Below are positions 1 to 7,873 of a stretch of 14,847 bases of DNA, one piece after another. Where the stretch lies: contig JADIIX010000306.1 in assembly GCA_027604505.1 (NCBI GenBank), forward strand, positions 1 through 14,847. The letters are read 5' to 3'. Within the stretch, counting starts at the first letter, position 1. Every line of letters starts with the position of its first letter. Under the pieces are notes generated by a model. That model had not been told where the DNA came from. It was given only the letters and a program-made list of their open reading frames with translations, and made no database searches. The translations under genes and the position numbers were made by a program. The DNA comes from Gonapodya sp. JEL0774 (taxonomy: Eukaryota > Monoblepharomycota > Monoblepharidomycetes > Monoblepharidales > Gonapodyaceae).

Positions 1-181
1 CGGGTGCGCGACACCCGTTACTGCCAGGCTGGAGACTACCGGGCGAAACCACTGGGACCGGAGCGGCTGGATGTTGGTGTGGACGAGGGAGGGAATGTTT
101 AGGGGGACGGCGAGGGCGATGCTGGAAGCTGGCCAAGCAAAGGTGATAGTTTCATCATACTCGAGCACTACATAGTGCAAT
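1..181 (-). CDS. Partial exon of an unrecognised protein, cut by window edge
   Basis: Read on the minus strand, one frame is open without a stop from 181 to the window edge and gives about 60 residues. It starts RLHYVVLEYDETITFAW and later contains LRSQWFRPVVSSLAV. The mix of hydrophobic stretches with single Trp, Tyr and charged residues looks like real protein. An acceptor-like AAACAG ends at 182, directly before the frame opens, and a TGA lies just upstream in the same frame, so this should be an internal exon entered at codon position 3. No family is recognised. The upstream exon was not found: an ATG lies about 50 nt upstream, but the implied intron would be under 40 nt. That an exon is here is fairly likely; its function is unknown. 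Confidence 0.5.
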
Positions 182-600
182 CTGTTTCACAGCTCATTCT
201 TCTGACTCCAGTGCACTGTCTTTTAAATTCATTGTTACAAGAGTCTTCTACCCTATCTTATGTATACCCCAAGTGAGTTGTCCCTTTTGTGGAGCGCTTT
301 GCCCGCCCACCTCCCGTGGTGCGTTCTGGAAATATTTTTCCCTTCACATGACTGCTAATTCTGCCGCATTTACCATCGGATTTATACCCATGAGCGGGGC
401 AAACTTTGTTTTACGTTGTCCGGAACGATTTTATTCATGACAATAACTAATAGATTCACATATAAACTAGCACTATCTCCGTGACGCCAGAAACATCCTT
501 CCTCCAATCTTGTCCTCCTACATCCCCCTCCTCAATGCCAATGATGCGAGTGGGGCGCAGACTGGCACATTCTCGTTACATGCCATAGAAGTGATTAACA
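182..600. other. Intergenic region, likely divergent promoters
   Basis: No convincing coding frame. The stretch lies between the minus-strand exon ending at 181 and the plus-strand gene starting at 601. An AT-rich ATATAAA at about 460-466 is a possible TATA element for the plus-strand gene, about 140 nt before its ATG. A 16-bp sequence at 194-209 recurs inverted at 933-948. Confidence 0.35.
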
Positions 601-992
601 ATGGACAGTGAGCACAAAAAGTACAAAGATTACATTGAATGGGAGCTCACCAGATGGGAAGTGAGCCTTGAAAGAGGCTGTATGACATTGCGAGACAGAG
701 ATGGAATCCATCATAACACACTATACACGATTTATGACCCTGCAAAGTCTCAAGGCGCAGCAGGGAAAGTTAACAGAACAAGACATATTGCGAGCAAGAA
801 GGCGAGACGTGACGTAAGAGCAAGGCGACACCTGCTCACTCACCACCTTTGTAGAAATGTTCACGGGAGGTTCTTGCAATCGTCGGGAACTGCTGGGGGC
901 TATCAGTTGAGAAACCGGATAAGATCGTTCGAGGAGTCAGAAGAATGAAAGCTTCACTCAATCCCATCGATCCAAGAATGCTCCAAGATTGA
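601..992 (+). CDS. Small basic orphan protein, two exons
   Basis: Exon 1 is 601-813 and exon 2 is 855-992, separated by a 41-nt intron (814-854) with donor GTAAGA and acceptor TTTGTAG. The phase is 0 on both sides. The product is 116 residues, starting MDSEHKKYKDYIEWELTRWE and ending RRMKASLNPIDPRMLQD. The start has A at -3 (AACAATG). Without splicing the frame would run to 948 with a poorer composition; splicing restores a typical sequence (CSREVLAIVGNCWGLSVEK). The protein is rich in Lys and Arg, with no signal peptide or membrane segment. I do not recognise a family. That it is a real gene is supported by the perfect phase match and clean splice sites; its role is unknown. Confidence 0.6.
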
Positions 993-1105
993 AGCCTAGA
1001 CATCGCCGACTCCTCTGGAAAGTGATGTGATTTGAGATTGATGGTCAGTGAGTCAACTTATCAGTTCTTATATGGCTGTCAGGATTTCCGGTTTTCCCTG
1101 TGGCC

Positions 1106-1166
1106 TGGTGCCAGGAATTGCGGACGTCTTCGCATTTTGTCCGGAATTCCTGAATTCCTGGCACCA
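1106..1166. repeat. Perfect 14-bp inverted repeat, 33-nt loop
   Basis: TGGTGCCAGGAATT at 1106-1119 faces its exact reverse complement AATTCCTGGCACCA at 1153-1166. The loop holds further GGAATTCC palindromes. It could fold as a hairpin in RNA or DNA, or be the core of a small inverted-repeat element. No target-site duplication was found. Confidence 0.7.
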
Positions 1167-1309
1167 TCACGGAATTCTGTATGTCCTTTTTTATTGTAAT
1201 GTTGCGGGGCTTCACGTATAAGTATAATAAGAGAACTAGAACAGACTATTCACCTCCATGTTAGTCGGTATTCAGTTCTTCTCAAGATGACCAGGCATCC
1301 ATATCGTAA

Positions 1310-1670
1310 CCAAGGTATTCTTGAATTCCCTCTCAATTTACCACATGGTATATTTCTCAGAGTGGTAATCGAATCACTACAATCGGGGGGTAGGTATCAA
1401 CACAATGTGGTATCATGCTGATTACCATAGATGATTACCCTATGGTATTTTATTTGAAGGGTATTTTGCCAATTACCTATAGTCTAATGTACGACATGGG
1501 TCTCAGTGGGTGGTAAATGGGTGGTAAAGACACGTTACCCGTGTGGTCTCAAAGAAATTACCATCCAGGGTAAAGCTCACATTGGGAAACGGATGGTAAT
1601 CAGCCATGGGAATCACTTGATTTTTCCCTGTGTCGGTCATGTGGACACAATTGGTGAAGAGGCGGGTATC
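1310..1670. repeat. Cluster of GGTA/TACC motifs in both orientations
   Basis: By eye there are roughly eighteen copies of GGTA or TACC, mostly as GGTAAT, GGTATN or ATTACC, where about two to three would be expected by chance. Within it are an 11-bp tandem pair (GGGTGGTAAAT then GGGTGGTAAAG, about 1508-1529), a perfect 10-bp inverted pair (ATTACCATCC at 1557-1566 and GGATGGTAAT at 1591-1600), and the palindrome-like TTACCACATGGTATA near 1335. It could be a protein-binding array or a degenerate short repeat; the sequence cannot tell which. Confidence 0.6.
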
Positions 1671-2371
1671 ATTGTAAATGTATAGAATGTTGGTACCCAG
1701 GTGTCGGCATGCCCAAGTGTCAGGATCGAGACACATTGTCAATAATATGCTTTGATGCAAAAACCCCGGGCAACAATATTCGCCAGTGAGCTGTAATAAA
1801 GCATGCGTTTCCCGTGTGGCGTAACCGTGCAAACCGTGGCAACCATCAGCCAACTGCCATACAGTTTTTCATATGAGATGAGCACCGATATATGTAGGTG
1901 ACTTCGTGAATGCGCTATCACTCCAAGTCCGCTCCAGCTGCAAATGTTAGAAGTCGCAGCCTGGTGCGACTGGAGCTTGGATTGTGCACCGGCACATTCG
2001 CCGCAAACAAACACCATTCGGGTAAGTCAAAAACACCCGATGGACTTTAGGACTTACGGGGAGTATTTTCTCTTTGCGTACTTCGGGGACATTACGAAAT
2101 AGGACGAGGGTTAGACTACATAAGCTCTGAGATACTAAGTGTATTCAGTGACTCTACAAGATAAGTACTACGCTACGGGGGAACCTCTGCCCGACCGTGG
2201 CCAGACGAGCTGTCACAGCAGGAAACTGATTACAGCAAATGACAACCTCGGAAAACAAACACCTGTGGATGTTTTGTGTATTTCACTTATACATCATCAT
2301 ACCTCTCCTTCTACGTTACTTGATCCCGCGTCTCGATTAATTCCACGGAATCGCTTGGTCACAAGCTCCAT

Positions 2372-2700
2372 TCATTTCCGCGCTGACCATCCGACTTTCT
2401 CCAGCTCGGCGACAATGGCTCCTGTCTGTCCTTCATCACAGCACTGCCCGCCCTGCTTGCAGTTAAACATCCAGCCCCTTTCCACCAGTTTGATGTCCTT
2501 CACCGTTGTCTCGAGGTTCAGGTGTTCCCTATCATCTCGCTTTCTGCGCACTTTTATCACTTGCTCTTGCAAGCCATGACGCTTGCCGGGGCCACTGCGG
2601 CGTCAAGGAGGGTAACTGTGAAGCAAAACGGCTGGAACTTGGGCACTGGTTTGTGTTGTGGGTGGAGTCTTCTAACGCACACATTCTGCGAAAGATACAT
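2372..2700 (-). CDS. Small orphan protein with C-terminal Cys cluster
   Basis: Preferred model: exon 1 is 2700-2681 (MYLSQN and part of a Val codon), the intron is 2680-2595 (86 nt, donor GTGCGT, acceptor CCGCAG with a CTTGAC branch-like site 12 nt before), and exon 2 is 2594-2372. The phase matches (2 to position 3), giving about 80 residues. Exon 2 is convincing: it contains LQEQVIKVRRKRDD, NLETTVKDIKLVERGWMF, a NCKQGGQCC cluster and the end VAELEKVGWSARK. The start has G at -3. The first exon is weaker: the same ATG also opens an unspliced 47-codon frame ending MACKSK. I recognise no family; the three Cys within seven residues might bind metal or form disulfides, which is speculation. Confidence 0.42.
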
Positions 2701-2839
2701 TCCTTCCGAAGAGAAAAAAAGCTGTTCAGTCACCCTGCCTCATCACACATCCATGCATGCCAGCTGAGTCCCCAGTATCCCCACCAGCATTTCAAACCCC
2801 ACTACCACCCAGGAACTCACCAATCCACACCACGTCAGA

Positions 2840-3071
2840 TCAAGCGATCAGATCCCCAACCGCCATCTGCCGGCAGCTCGGCCCTTCAAATCGTGACTTT
2901 AGACTGAGCGACTCACGTTCATAGACCCGCCGACAGCGATTTCTGTCCTCTCGACTTTGGTGACGTGAAGATTCCTCTTGGCTGCGAGGTGGAGTGTGGC
3001 GAGGGAGTGGTGTGGGGACGCCAATAACGCCTGCACTGGGTTGAGGATCTCCAAGATCTTGAACAACACGT
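2840..3071 (-). CDS. Two 3' exons of an orphan protein
   Basis: Exon 3071-2917 reads DVLFKILEILNPVQALL, then SLATLHLAAKRNLHVTKVE, and ends GGSMN. A 50-nt intron (2916-2867, donor GTGAGT, acceptor CCGGCAG) leads in phase 0 to a short last exon 2866-2840 (MAVGDLIA, TGA). The beginning resembles the helix at the start of an F-box (DVLFKILEIL), but what follows does not continue the pattern, so I do not call it an F-box. The acceptor before 3071 (CCCTTGAG) needs a phase-1 donor upstream, and none was found, so the 5' part is missing from the model. Two other frames are also open across the first exon, which lowers certainty. Confidence 0.35.
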
Positions 3072-3439
3072 CTCAAGGGTCTTACTCTGGCTATCCAAGC
3101 AACACACAGACATTCTCAACATGTTTCTGCTGTCCTATTTTGTCCCCGTTCACCGCTCACCGCTCTTTGTTCAGCGCTTCCCTGCTGGATGTTCTAATGC
3201 GTCGCCTTTTTCGAACTGGCCCAATCGTCATGTGTCGCAGTCCATCTGCACGCATCCAATACTTAAGTTTTCATTGACTTTGCGGCAATTTGGTGTTGAG
3301 GATAGTTCCACTGGACGGTCGATTGAGCGTCTTCAATTCTCCTTTGCTGGTAGCATCTGAAAGAGACGCAAGAGTTGTCACACTTTGCGGCTCCACACAA
3401 ATCTCCTTCCCCTCACTCCCTCAACATCAATACCCACAC

Positions 3440-3759
3440 TCATCTTATGCCGAGTCCTGTTTCCTTGGACTCTGCTGTGTGTGCTGCTCCTTCTGCGTTC
3501 CATTCTTCGAATTGGTTTACGAGCCACCTGATGGGGTTGCAGACCAGCGGTGGCAGTGAGAGCGATGAGAGCGTAATTGAGAGAAGAGCTGCGGGGAACA
3601 GGCAGAGTGGAACGAGAGGTTGAAACGAGTTGCTATATGTTCTTGTGGTGTCGGTGTAACAGGGTGAGGTGAAGCCGAGGTTATACATATACTGAAAAGA
3701 AACCGTTTCAAAAAGATCTTACATTCGCCTGCACTTACGCTATGCTCGTGATTCTTCAT
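3440..3759 (-). CDS. Candidate small membrane protein, two exons
   Basis: Exon 1 is 3759-3739 (MKNHEHS) and exon 2 is 3691-3440 (83 residues then TGA). The 47-nt intron 3738-3692 has an ideal donor GTAAGT and acceptor CTTTTCAG, phase 0. The product of about 90 residues has a hydrophobic stretch around PLCLFPAALLSITLSSLSL, followed by a polar, acidic tail (WLVNQFEEWNAEGAAHTAE). The same intron can also be used in another frame, joined to the exon at 3845-3794 upstream, giving a Ser/Pro-rich tail ending near 3520. The intron is well supported; which frame is translated is not. No family recognised. Confidence 0.3.
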
Positions 3760-3793
3760 GTAGATAACACTCCGTCCGGTCACAATTACTCAC

Positions 3794-4016
3794 GGTGGCA
3801 CTCTCACTCCATCTAAACCCATCTGACTCAGGGCTCCAGCATCCACTGTGCTTGTTAGCCGCATGTCACTGAACCACCGTCTCTATTTACCTTCACGCCT
3901 ATAACGTGATGTTGAACCACTGCGGTCTTGCTCTTTCGCAGTGCCTGACTCGTGAAAGACCTCACTGGTGTGACTACCAACGCTCCACTGCGACTTGATT
4001 CCTCTTCTGCTCGGAC
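3794..4016 (-). CDS. Two spliced exons of an unassigned minus-strand gene
   Basis: A 45-nt intron (3890-3846) is close to textbook: donor GTAAAT, branch GGCTAACAAG, acceptor CACAG. The exon before it runs from 4016 after the acceptor GTTAG; the 70 nt before that acceptor contain no other AG, and CCCCTAAC near 4090 could be its branch site. In one frame it reads SGALVVTPVRSFTSQALRKS and ends HHVIGVK, then WMLEP and stop. In a second frame it reads to YRRE, then continues DAGALSQMGLDGVRVP up to a GTGAGT donor at 3793. I cannot choose between them. No family recognised. Confidence 0.3.
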
Positions 4017-4103
4017 CTAACGGCAGCCAATCGGTTGGATGACCAGCCACAGACGGTCGAGCGGTGGAATTTTGACGGGGAAGAGAGTTAGGGGCAACTG
4101 GAC

Positions 4104-4304
4104 ATGGCAGGAGGAGGACAAGTTCCGGGATTGGTGATCCAAGCTGGGGACAACCACAAAAATAGAGCACAATATTTAGCCAACAAGTACAAACGCACCT
4201 ATGTCTCGTGGAATGTGCCAACATCAAGCGATTCACGTGGCAGAAGTAATTGCAATTCATGTGAAAAGTTGAGTCGATTAATGTTTGGCTCTGGCAGAGT
4301 TTGA
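4104..4304 (+). CDS. Small orphan ORF, 66 residues
   Basis: A single-exon frame from ATG (G at -3 and +4) to TGA. The product starts MAGGGQVPGLVIQAGDNHKN, is hydrophilic, and has AQYLANKYKRTYVSW and two Cys near NCNSC. It has no signal peptide or membrane segment. It lies opposite a minus-strand open frame whose Cys- and Pro-rich translation looks like a shadow. It may be one exon of a longer gene. No homologue is recognised, and the length alone does not prove coding. Confidence 0.33.
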   Translation: MAGGGQVPGLVIQAGDNHKNRAQYLANKYKRTYVSWNVPTSSDSRGRSNCNSCEKLSRLMFGSGRV

Positions 4305-4581
4305 GCGGGGGGGAGGGACTGGAGGGGATCGAGTCGAGGTAGTTTGGGCGAGGTAAAGGAAATAGAATGGAAACATATGAAGCCTGAGTGACGCGTCCAA
4401 TTGACTCCATTCTGCAGAATCGTTCCCGATCATTACCACATTTCTGGTCCTAATCCAACAGGTATCGCCACCGCCACTGCGAGCATCTCTTTCTCGTGAG
4501 TATATTTTGACGGTCCGGAGTCCTCTCCACAAACGTAAGGCTGCATGTAATTACACGTCTGAGAATGGGCGTCTTCAATCG

Positions 4582-4964
4582 TTAAATTTTTGCGTTTTCT
4601 TCGCAGGAATTTCGCGCGTTCTTTGTTGATTGAGCGGTAAAAGTCCCGTAGTCCCCAAGTCCCCAGTACATTAAATTGTGGCTTCAACAGCTTCCAAGAC
4701 GCCGTCGGGCATTGAGAGTAGAAAATGAATCTTCCCACGAGTATGCTCTTCGTCCAATGTCGGCTTTGAGTACTTGATAAATGTCAAAACAAGTGAACTG
4801 TCAAGTGGGGACGGATTCACGTGTTCATTCGCGATTGCGTTTTCCTTTCGCGATGAATGTAATGTACTCACAAGGGTGTAATCAGTAAATGGAGATGGTA
4901 TTCCGGAGCTCCGAAAGCGAGAGACGAGTTGGTTTCGTTGCAGCCGATTTCGAAGTGACACCAT
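4582..4964 (-). CDS. Small orphan protein, three exons
   Basis: Exon 1 is 4964-4872, exon 2 is 4797-4739 and exon 3 is 4681-4582 (TAA). The introns are 4871-4798 (74 nt, GTGAGT...CTTGACAG, phase 0) and 4738-4682 (57 nt, GTGGGA...TTGAAG, phase 2). The product is 83 residues: a basic N-terminus (MVSLRNRLQRNQLVSRFRS) that could be a mitochondrial targeting peptide, then FDIYQVLKADIGRRAYS, then MYWGLGDYGTFTAQSTKN. All phases join. Alternatives: with no splicing, the frame from the same ATG stays open to 4671 (97 residues); with only the first intron removed, it ends LNARRRLGSC. No family recognised. Confidence 0.42.
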
Positions 4965-5494
4965 GTCAGTGGACAGTTCCGACGTTATCCGGGAGACACC
5001 GAAAGGGACACGATAATGTTTGACGAGTCAAATGAGCAAGCTGCTGATTATCGATGGCTGTGTATTGTCTTGAGTTGGATTCATCTTGTAAAATTTTCGT
5101 ATTTCGTCGGGCCGCGCACCCCAGCAGCACAGCCGCCAACTCCACTTCTCCTCACGAAAAAGTCACGTTTCCATCGCCAGAATCGATTTTTCACTCTTTC
5201 GGTCAACGAATACATCTCGCACTTCTACGGAGGATTTGCGTCGATTGCGACGAAATCGCATCTCCATTTCGCCCTTCTCACTGCCAACTAGCGCCGTCGT
5301 TGCGTTTTCAAGAGCGCCACCAAATTGTGCGCTCCGATCCAAGAGCACCACCAAATTGTGAGTTGAGACTTCACTCAACAGTCTGGTGTTGGCGTCCTGC
5401 TCAATCGGGGTCCTCTTTCTTGAACTGTCTGCGTGTTCGCTCGGCTTTGTTCAAACGCCGGCATATCTTGGTGTCGGCATCACATAGATCGGAC
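4965..5494. promoter_or_regulatory. Upstream region between divergent genes
   Basis: Lies between the divergent gene starts at 4964 (-) and 5495 (+), so it probably holds both promoters. A frame open from 5054 to 5662 has a Ser/Arg-rich, uncharacteristic translation and begins without a good start, so I do not call it. A 16-codon ORF starts at 4963 (+). The clear structure is the tandem repeat at 5310-5371. Confidence 0.3.
5310..5371. repeat. 31-bp tandem repeat with a conserved 20-bp core
   Basis: AAGAGCGCCACCAAATTGTG at 5310-5329 recurs at 5341-5360 with one change (G to A), exactly 31 bp apart. The rest of the two units does not match. The repeat sits 135-185 bp upstream of the Puf6-like start codon, so a paired binding site is possible. 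Confidence 0.65.
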
Positions 5495-7873
5495 ATGAGT
5501 CGGTCATTGCTTCAGAATCGCAGTCAGTCTGGATCTCTCGACCCTCCAGCCTGCGAGATTCGGGAGGGAATGATGATGGCCGGTTCTGTTGAAGATGGTG
5601 GGTTACAACGCCAGAAATGGATTCCGAGTGCTCGCGATAGTTTTGTCTCTCAATTCTTTTGATTTTTATAGCGACGAGGGTTAAGGTCTTCAAGCGCAGC
5701 GCTGCCAAGAAGCTCATCAGGAAGAGAAACACTGTCATTGCGCTGGCCCCACAAGGACCGGCAAGCTCCTCAACCGATTTAATCCCACGAATCCAAAGAC
5801 TCACTCTTCTCGAGCGCTATCAAGTACAGAAACTGTGGATGGAGGTTTGCCGAATGGGTGCCGAGGGCAGAGACGGTCGGGTCCAAGCACTTTGGTCTTT
5901 GGTACAAGGACACATTCGTGAGGTAGCGTGTCATCTGCGGAGCCAGCCTGATGATGGCATATTACATCCTAAATTTGACGCCCTGACTCTGTTTGAACAG
6001 CTAGCGACTGTATTTCCAGCCCCACTCCAAACACTTGCCCGGCTCGGACCTCTGCTAATCAGTGACACTATCACTCTCGAGCTTCGAGGAACTCATAAAA
6101 CATTCATAAAGACTGGTGCAGGAGTGAGACTCGTGTCAATGCTTCTTAAACGAAGGTAAGATCGCATTTTTGCGATCACAACGCAATTGTTCAGCAATTG
6201 GACTGCGCAACGGTGACTAGCTGATAATGTTTATGTTCCGTGAAATTGACCTCCAGTAGCACTTCCCAGCGCATCAGCATTTTGAGCGAACTGTTTTCAT
6301 CTCCCCGCTCGATTTTGGCCACGCTGAACAACCAGACGAGCTTGAAGTTGGTTGACCACTTCTTTTCACATCACGCAACATTTGCTGAGAAGCAGTTCGT
6401 GGTTCTGTTGATCGCCGCCCCTCCATCATCGCTGAAAGCTTCCCCGAACGAAGTCAACTTTGCGGACGGAGCTCGAAACCTCTTCACCGCAGTCTCGGAC
6501 GCAGAGCCAGATCAGCAAGGGAGGATGGGGGCGTACCTCAAGGATTTCCTGATGGTGAACTTGCGGAGACATCCAACGACTGTTGTTAGCGCCATATATC
6601 AAAGAGTTGCCCGAGAGTACCTGCACTGCATTCGTTACGACCATGCCTGTCTGCCACCAACTGTGGTGCCCGACTTGACTCTCATTCGCACGAATCTGGA
6701 AGATCTTATCACATTGCTGATTCCCTTTATACCTCAAGTCTCAAAAACTCTAGACGGCTCCACGGTAGCCCGCTTGAGCATTATTCTCGCAACGACAGAG
6801 CTCCGCTCGAAGATTTACTGTTGCTTACGTGCCAATCTTTTCAATCTCGCATCGCACAAGTTTGGCGCCGAAGTTCTCATTGGAGCGTGCGATTTGGTCG
6901 ACGATTACCGAGAGTGAGAAGTTGGAAGGAGCTTGTGATTTCTTGAATTGCACACTATGCTTTGGATTCATACCAGGTTGCTTCTCGAAAGCTCTTTGGG
7001 AACTAATCCGAGATCAACTCGCGCAAGATCATCCGCCGCAGGTTCAACAGGTACATTCAATCGGTGAGTAACCTCAGTCATTAATGAAAGCATACTCTAA
7101 AACAATATGGCGAATCAAAGGGGGACCGAAAGACTTCATGAAGTGAAAGGTTTGGTGGACCTGTGGAAACTCGCCTGCAGCACTCGCTTCGGATCACAAA
7201 TCTTGCTCAGCATATTGAGTCCAAGGAACCCCTCACATCTCGATGGCAGATTACTAAACTCACTCCGTGATCTTACGCCATCGGACCCTGAAAAAACCAA
7301 AACGGACCTTGCCCATTCACTGTTCGGGCCGCCATTGGTTCACGGTATTGTTAAGGCGGGACCAAGCGTGTTGAACTATGTCATACGGTCAAAGGCAGGG
7401 AGTGGACTCGTTGCTAATTTGATTTTAAGTGAGAAAGGTATGTGGGACATTGCGCACAAATCGCGATAGCGCAACAATTATTGATGCTTGAATGTAACAT
7501 TCTTCGTGCAATCGAAGAGGACACCGATCGGTCCGAACTTCTGCAGACCCTATCAATCCTTGCGGGATCGCCCCCTCCTACAAGTTTACCGAATGATTTA
7601 CGTACGGGGCTTGACCACGTGGATCAAGACTGGCGCACACACCCTCTCTTGCACCCTGCATCGTTATGGCTGTTTGGGAGTCTGGTCGCACGGTCACGTA
7701 CTCTCATCGTTCGGAATGGCGATTCTAAACAGTCATTTCGACAAGTCATAGTCAAGGACATCAAACCCCACCTTTCTGCATGGCTTCAGATGGTCTCTGT
7801 GCATCCTGATGAGCTGTCTGTTCTAGGAAAATTTCTTCGGGTGCTCTTTGAGACGAGTAGTGATGTTGTCTAA
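5495..7873 (+). CDS. Divergent Puf6/PUM3-type Pumilio-repeat protein
   Basis: Model: exons 5495-5597, 5672-6155, 6257-6913, 6977-7063, 7121-7437, 7518-7873; all phases join, 667 residues, close to the usual size. The family binds RNA with an L-shaped array of PUM repeats and works in nucleolar 60S ribosome assembly (yeast Puf6 also represses ASH1 mRNA). Alignment from memory: VQKLWMEVCR and LWSLVQGHIREVACH match the LWEELR and MIQGKIKTIAF region; ASHKFGAEVLIGACDLVDD matches the repeat ending FDCIDD; FGSQILLSILSPRNPSH matches the hallmark GRKVLLYLLSPRDPAH; AGSGLVANLIL and LLQTLSILAG follow in order. Identity is low for such a conserved protein. Weak points: exon 4 reads better in another frame; the intron after 7437 could instead be 7429-7469; the end (FETSSDVV) is about 35 residues short, and a 39-nt intron at 7857-7895 could add a tail. 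The start (G at -3) is chosen by splice phase. Confidence 0.6.

Larger units (their letters stand above)
993..2371. other. Long stretch without a confident gene
   Basis: It holds an inverted repeat (1106-1166), a TATA-like TATAAGTATAATAA near 1218-1231, and a GGTA/TACC-rich block (about 1310-1670). A 44-codon ORF at 1287-1421 (+) starts MTRHPYRNQGILEF; it has A at -3 but lies inside the repeat block, so it is doubtful. On the minus strand, open frames at 1739-2017 (92 codons, ATG start) and 1503-1853 (no ATG start) overlap; a good acceptor TTTATTACAG sits between them, but the phases do not join the two. On the plus strand, a frame at 2139-2579 lacks an ATG start and opposes the minus-strand gene. 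None is called as a gene. Confidence 0.4.

Noticed and set aside
2840-3071. F-box domain
   Set aside because: Only the opening DVLFKILEIL resembles it; the Pro and the later conserved positions do not follow.
3883-4410. 175-codon minus-strand frame taken as a single ORF
   Set aside because: Cys/Pro-rich and uneven; it runs past a likely acceptor at 4017 and over a textbook intron, so only the exon parts are retained.
5054-5662. 202-codon open frame upstream of the Puf6-like gene
   Set aside because: Translation is Ser/Arg-rich and irregular, and the frame covers the promoter repeat. Only its last part (from 5495) is kept, because it joins in phase to the Puf6-like exon.
7438-7469. 32-nt intron (GTATGT...GATAG) in the Puf6-like gene
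   Set aside because: In phase but shorter than any secure intron in the window (shortest about 41 nt); the 80-nt choice fits the family alignment better. Similar 31-33-nt candidates at 2572-2541 and 3722-3692 were dropped for the same reason.
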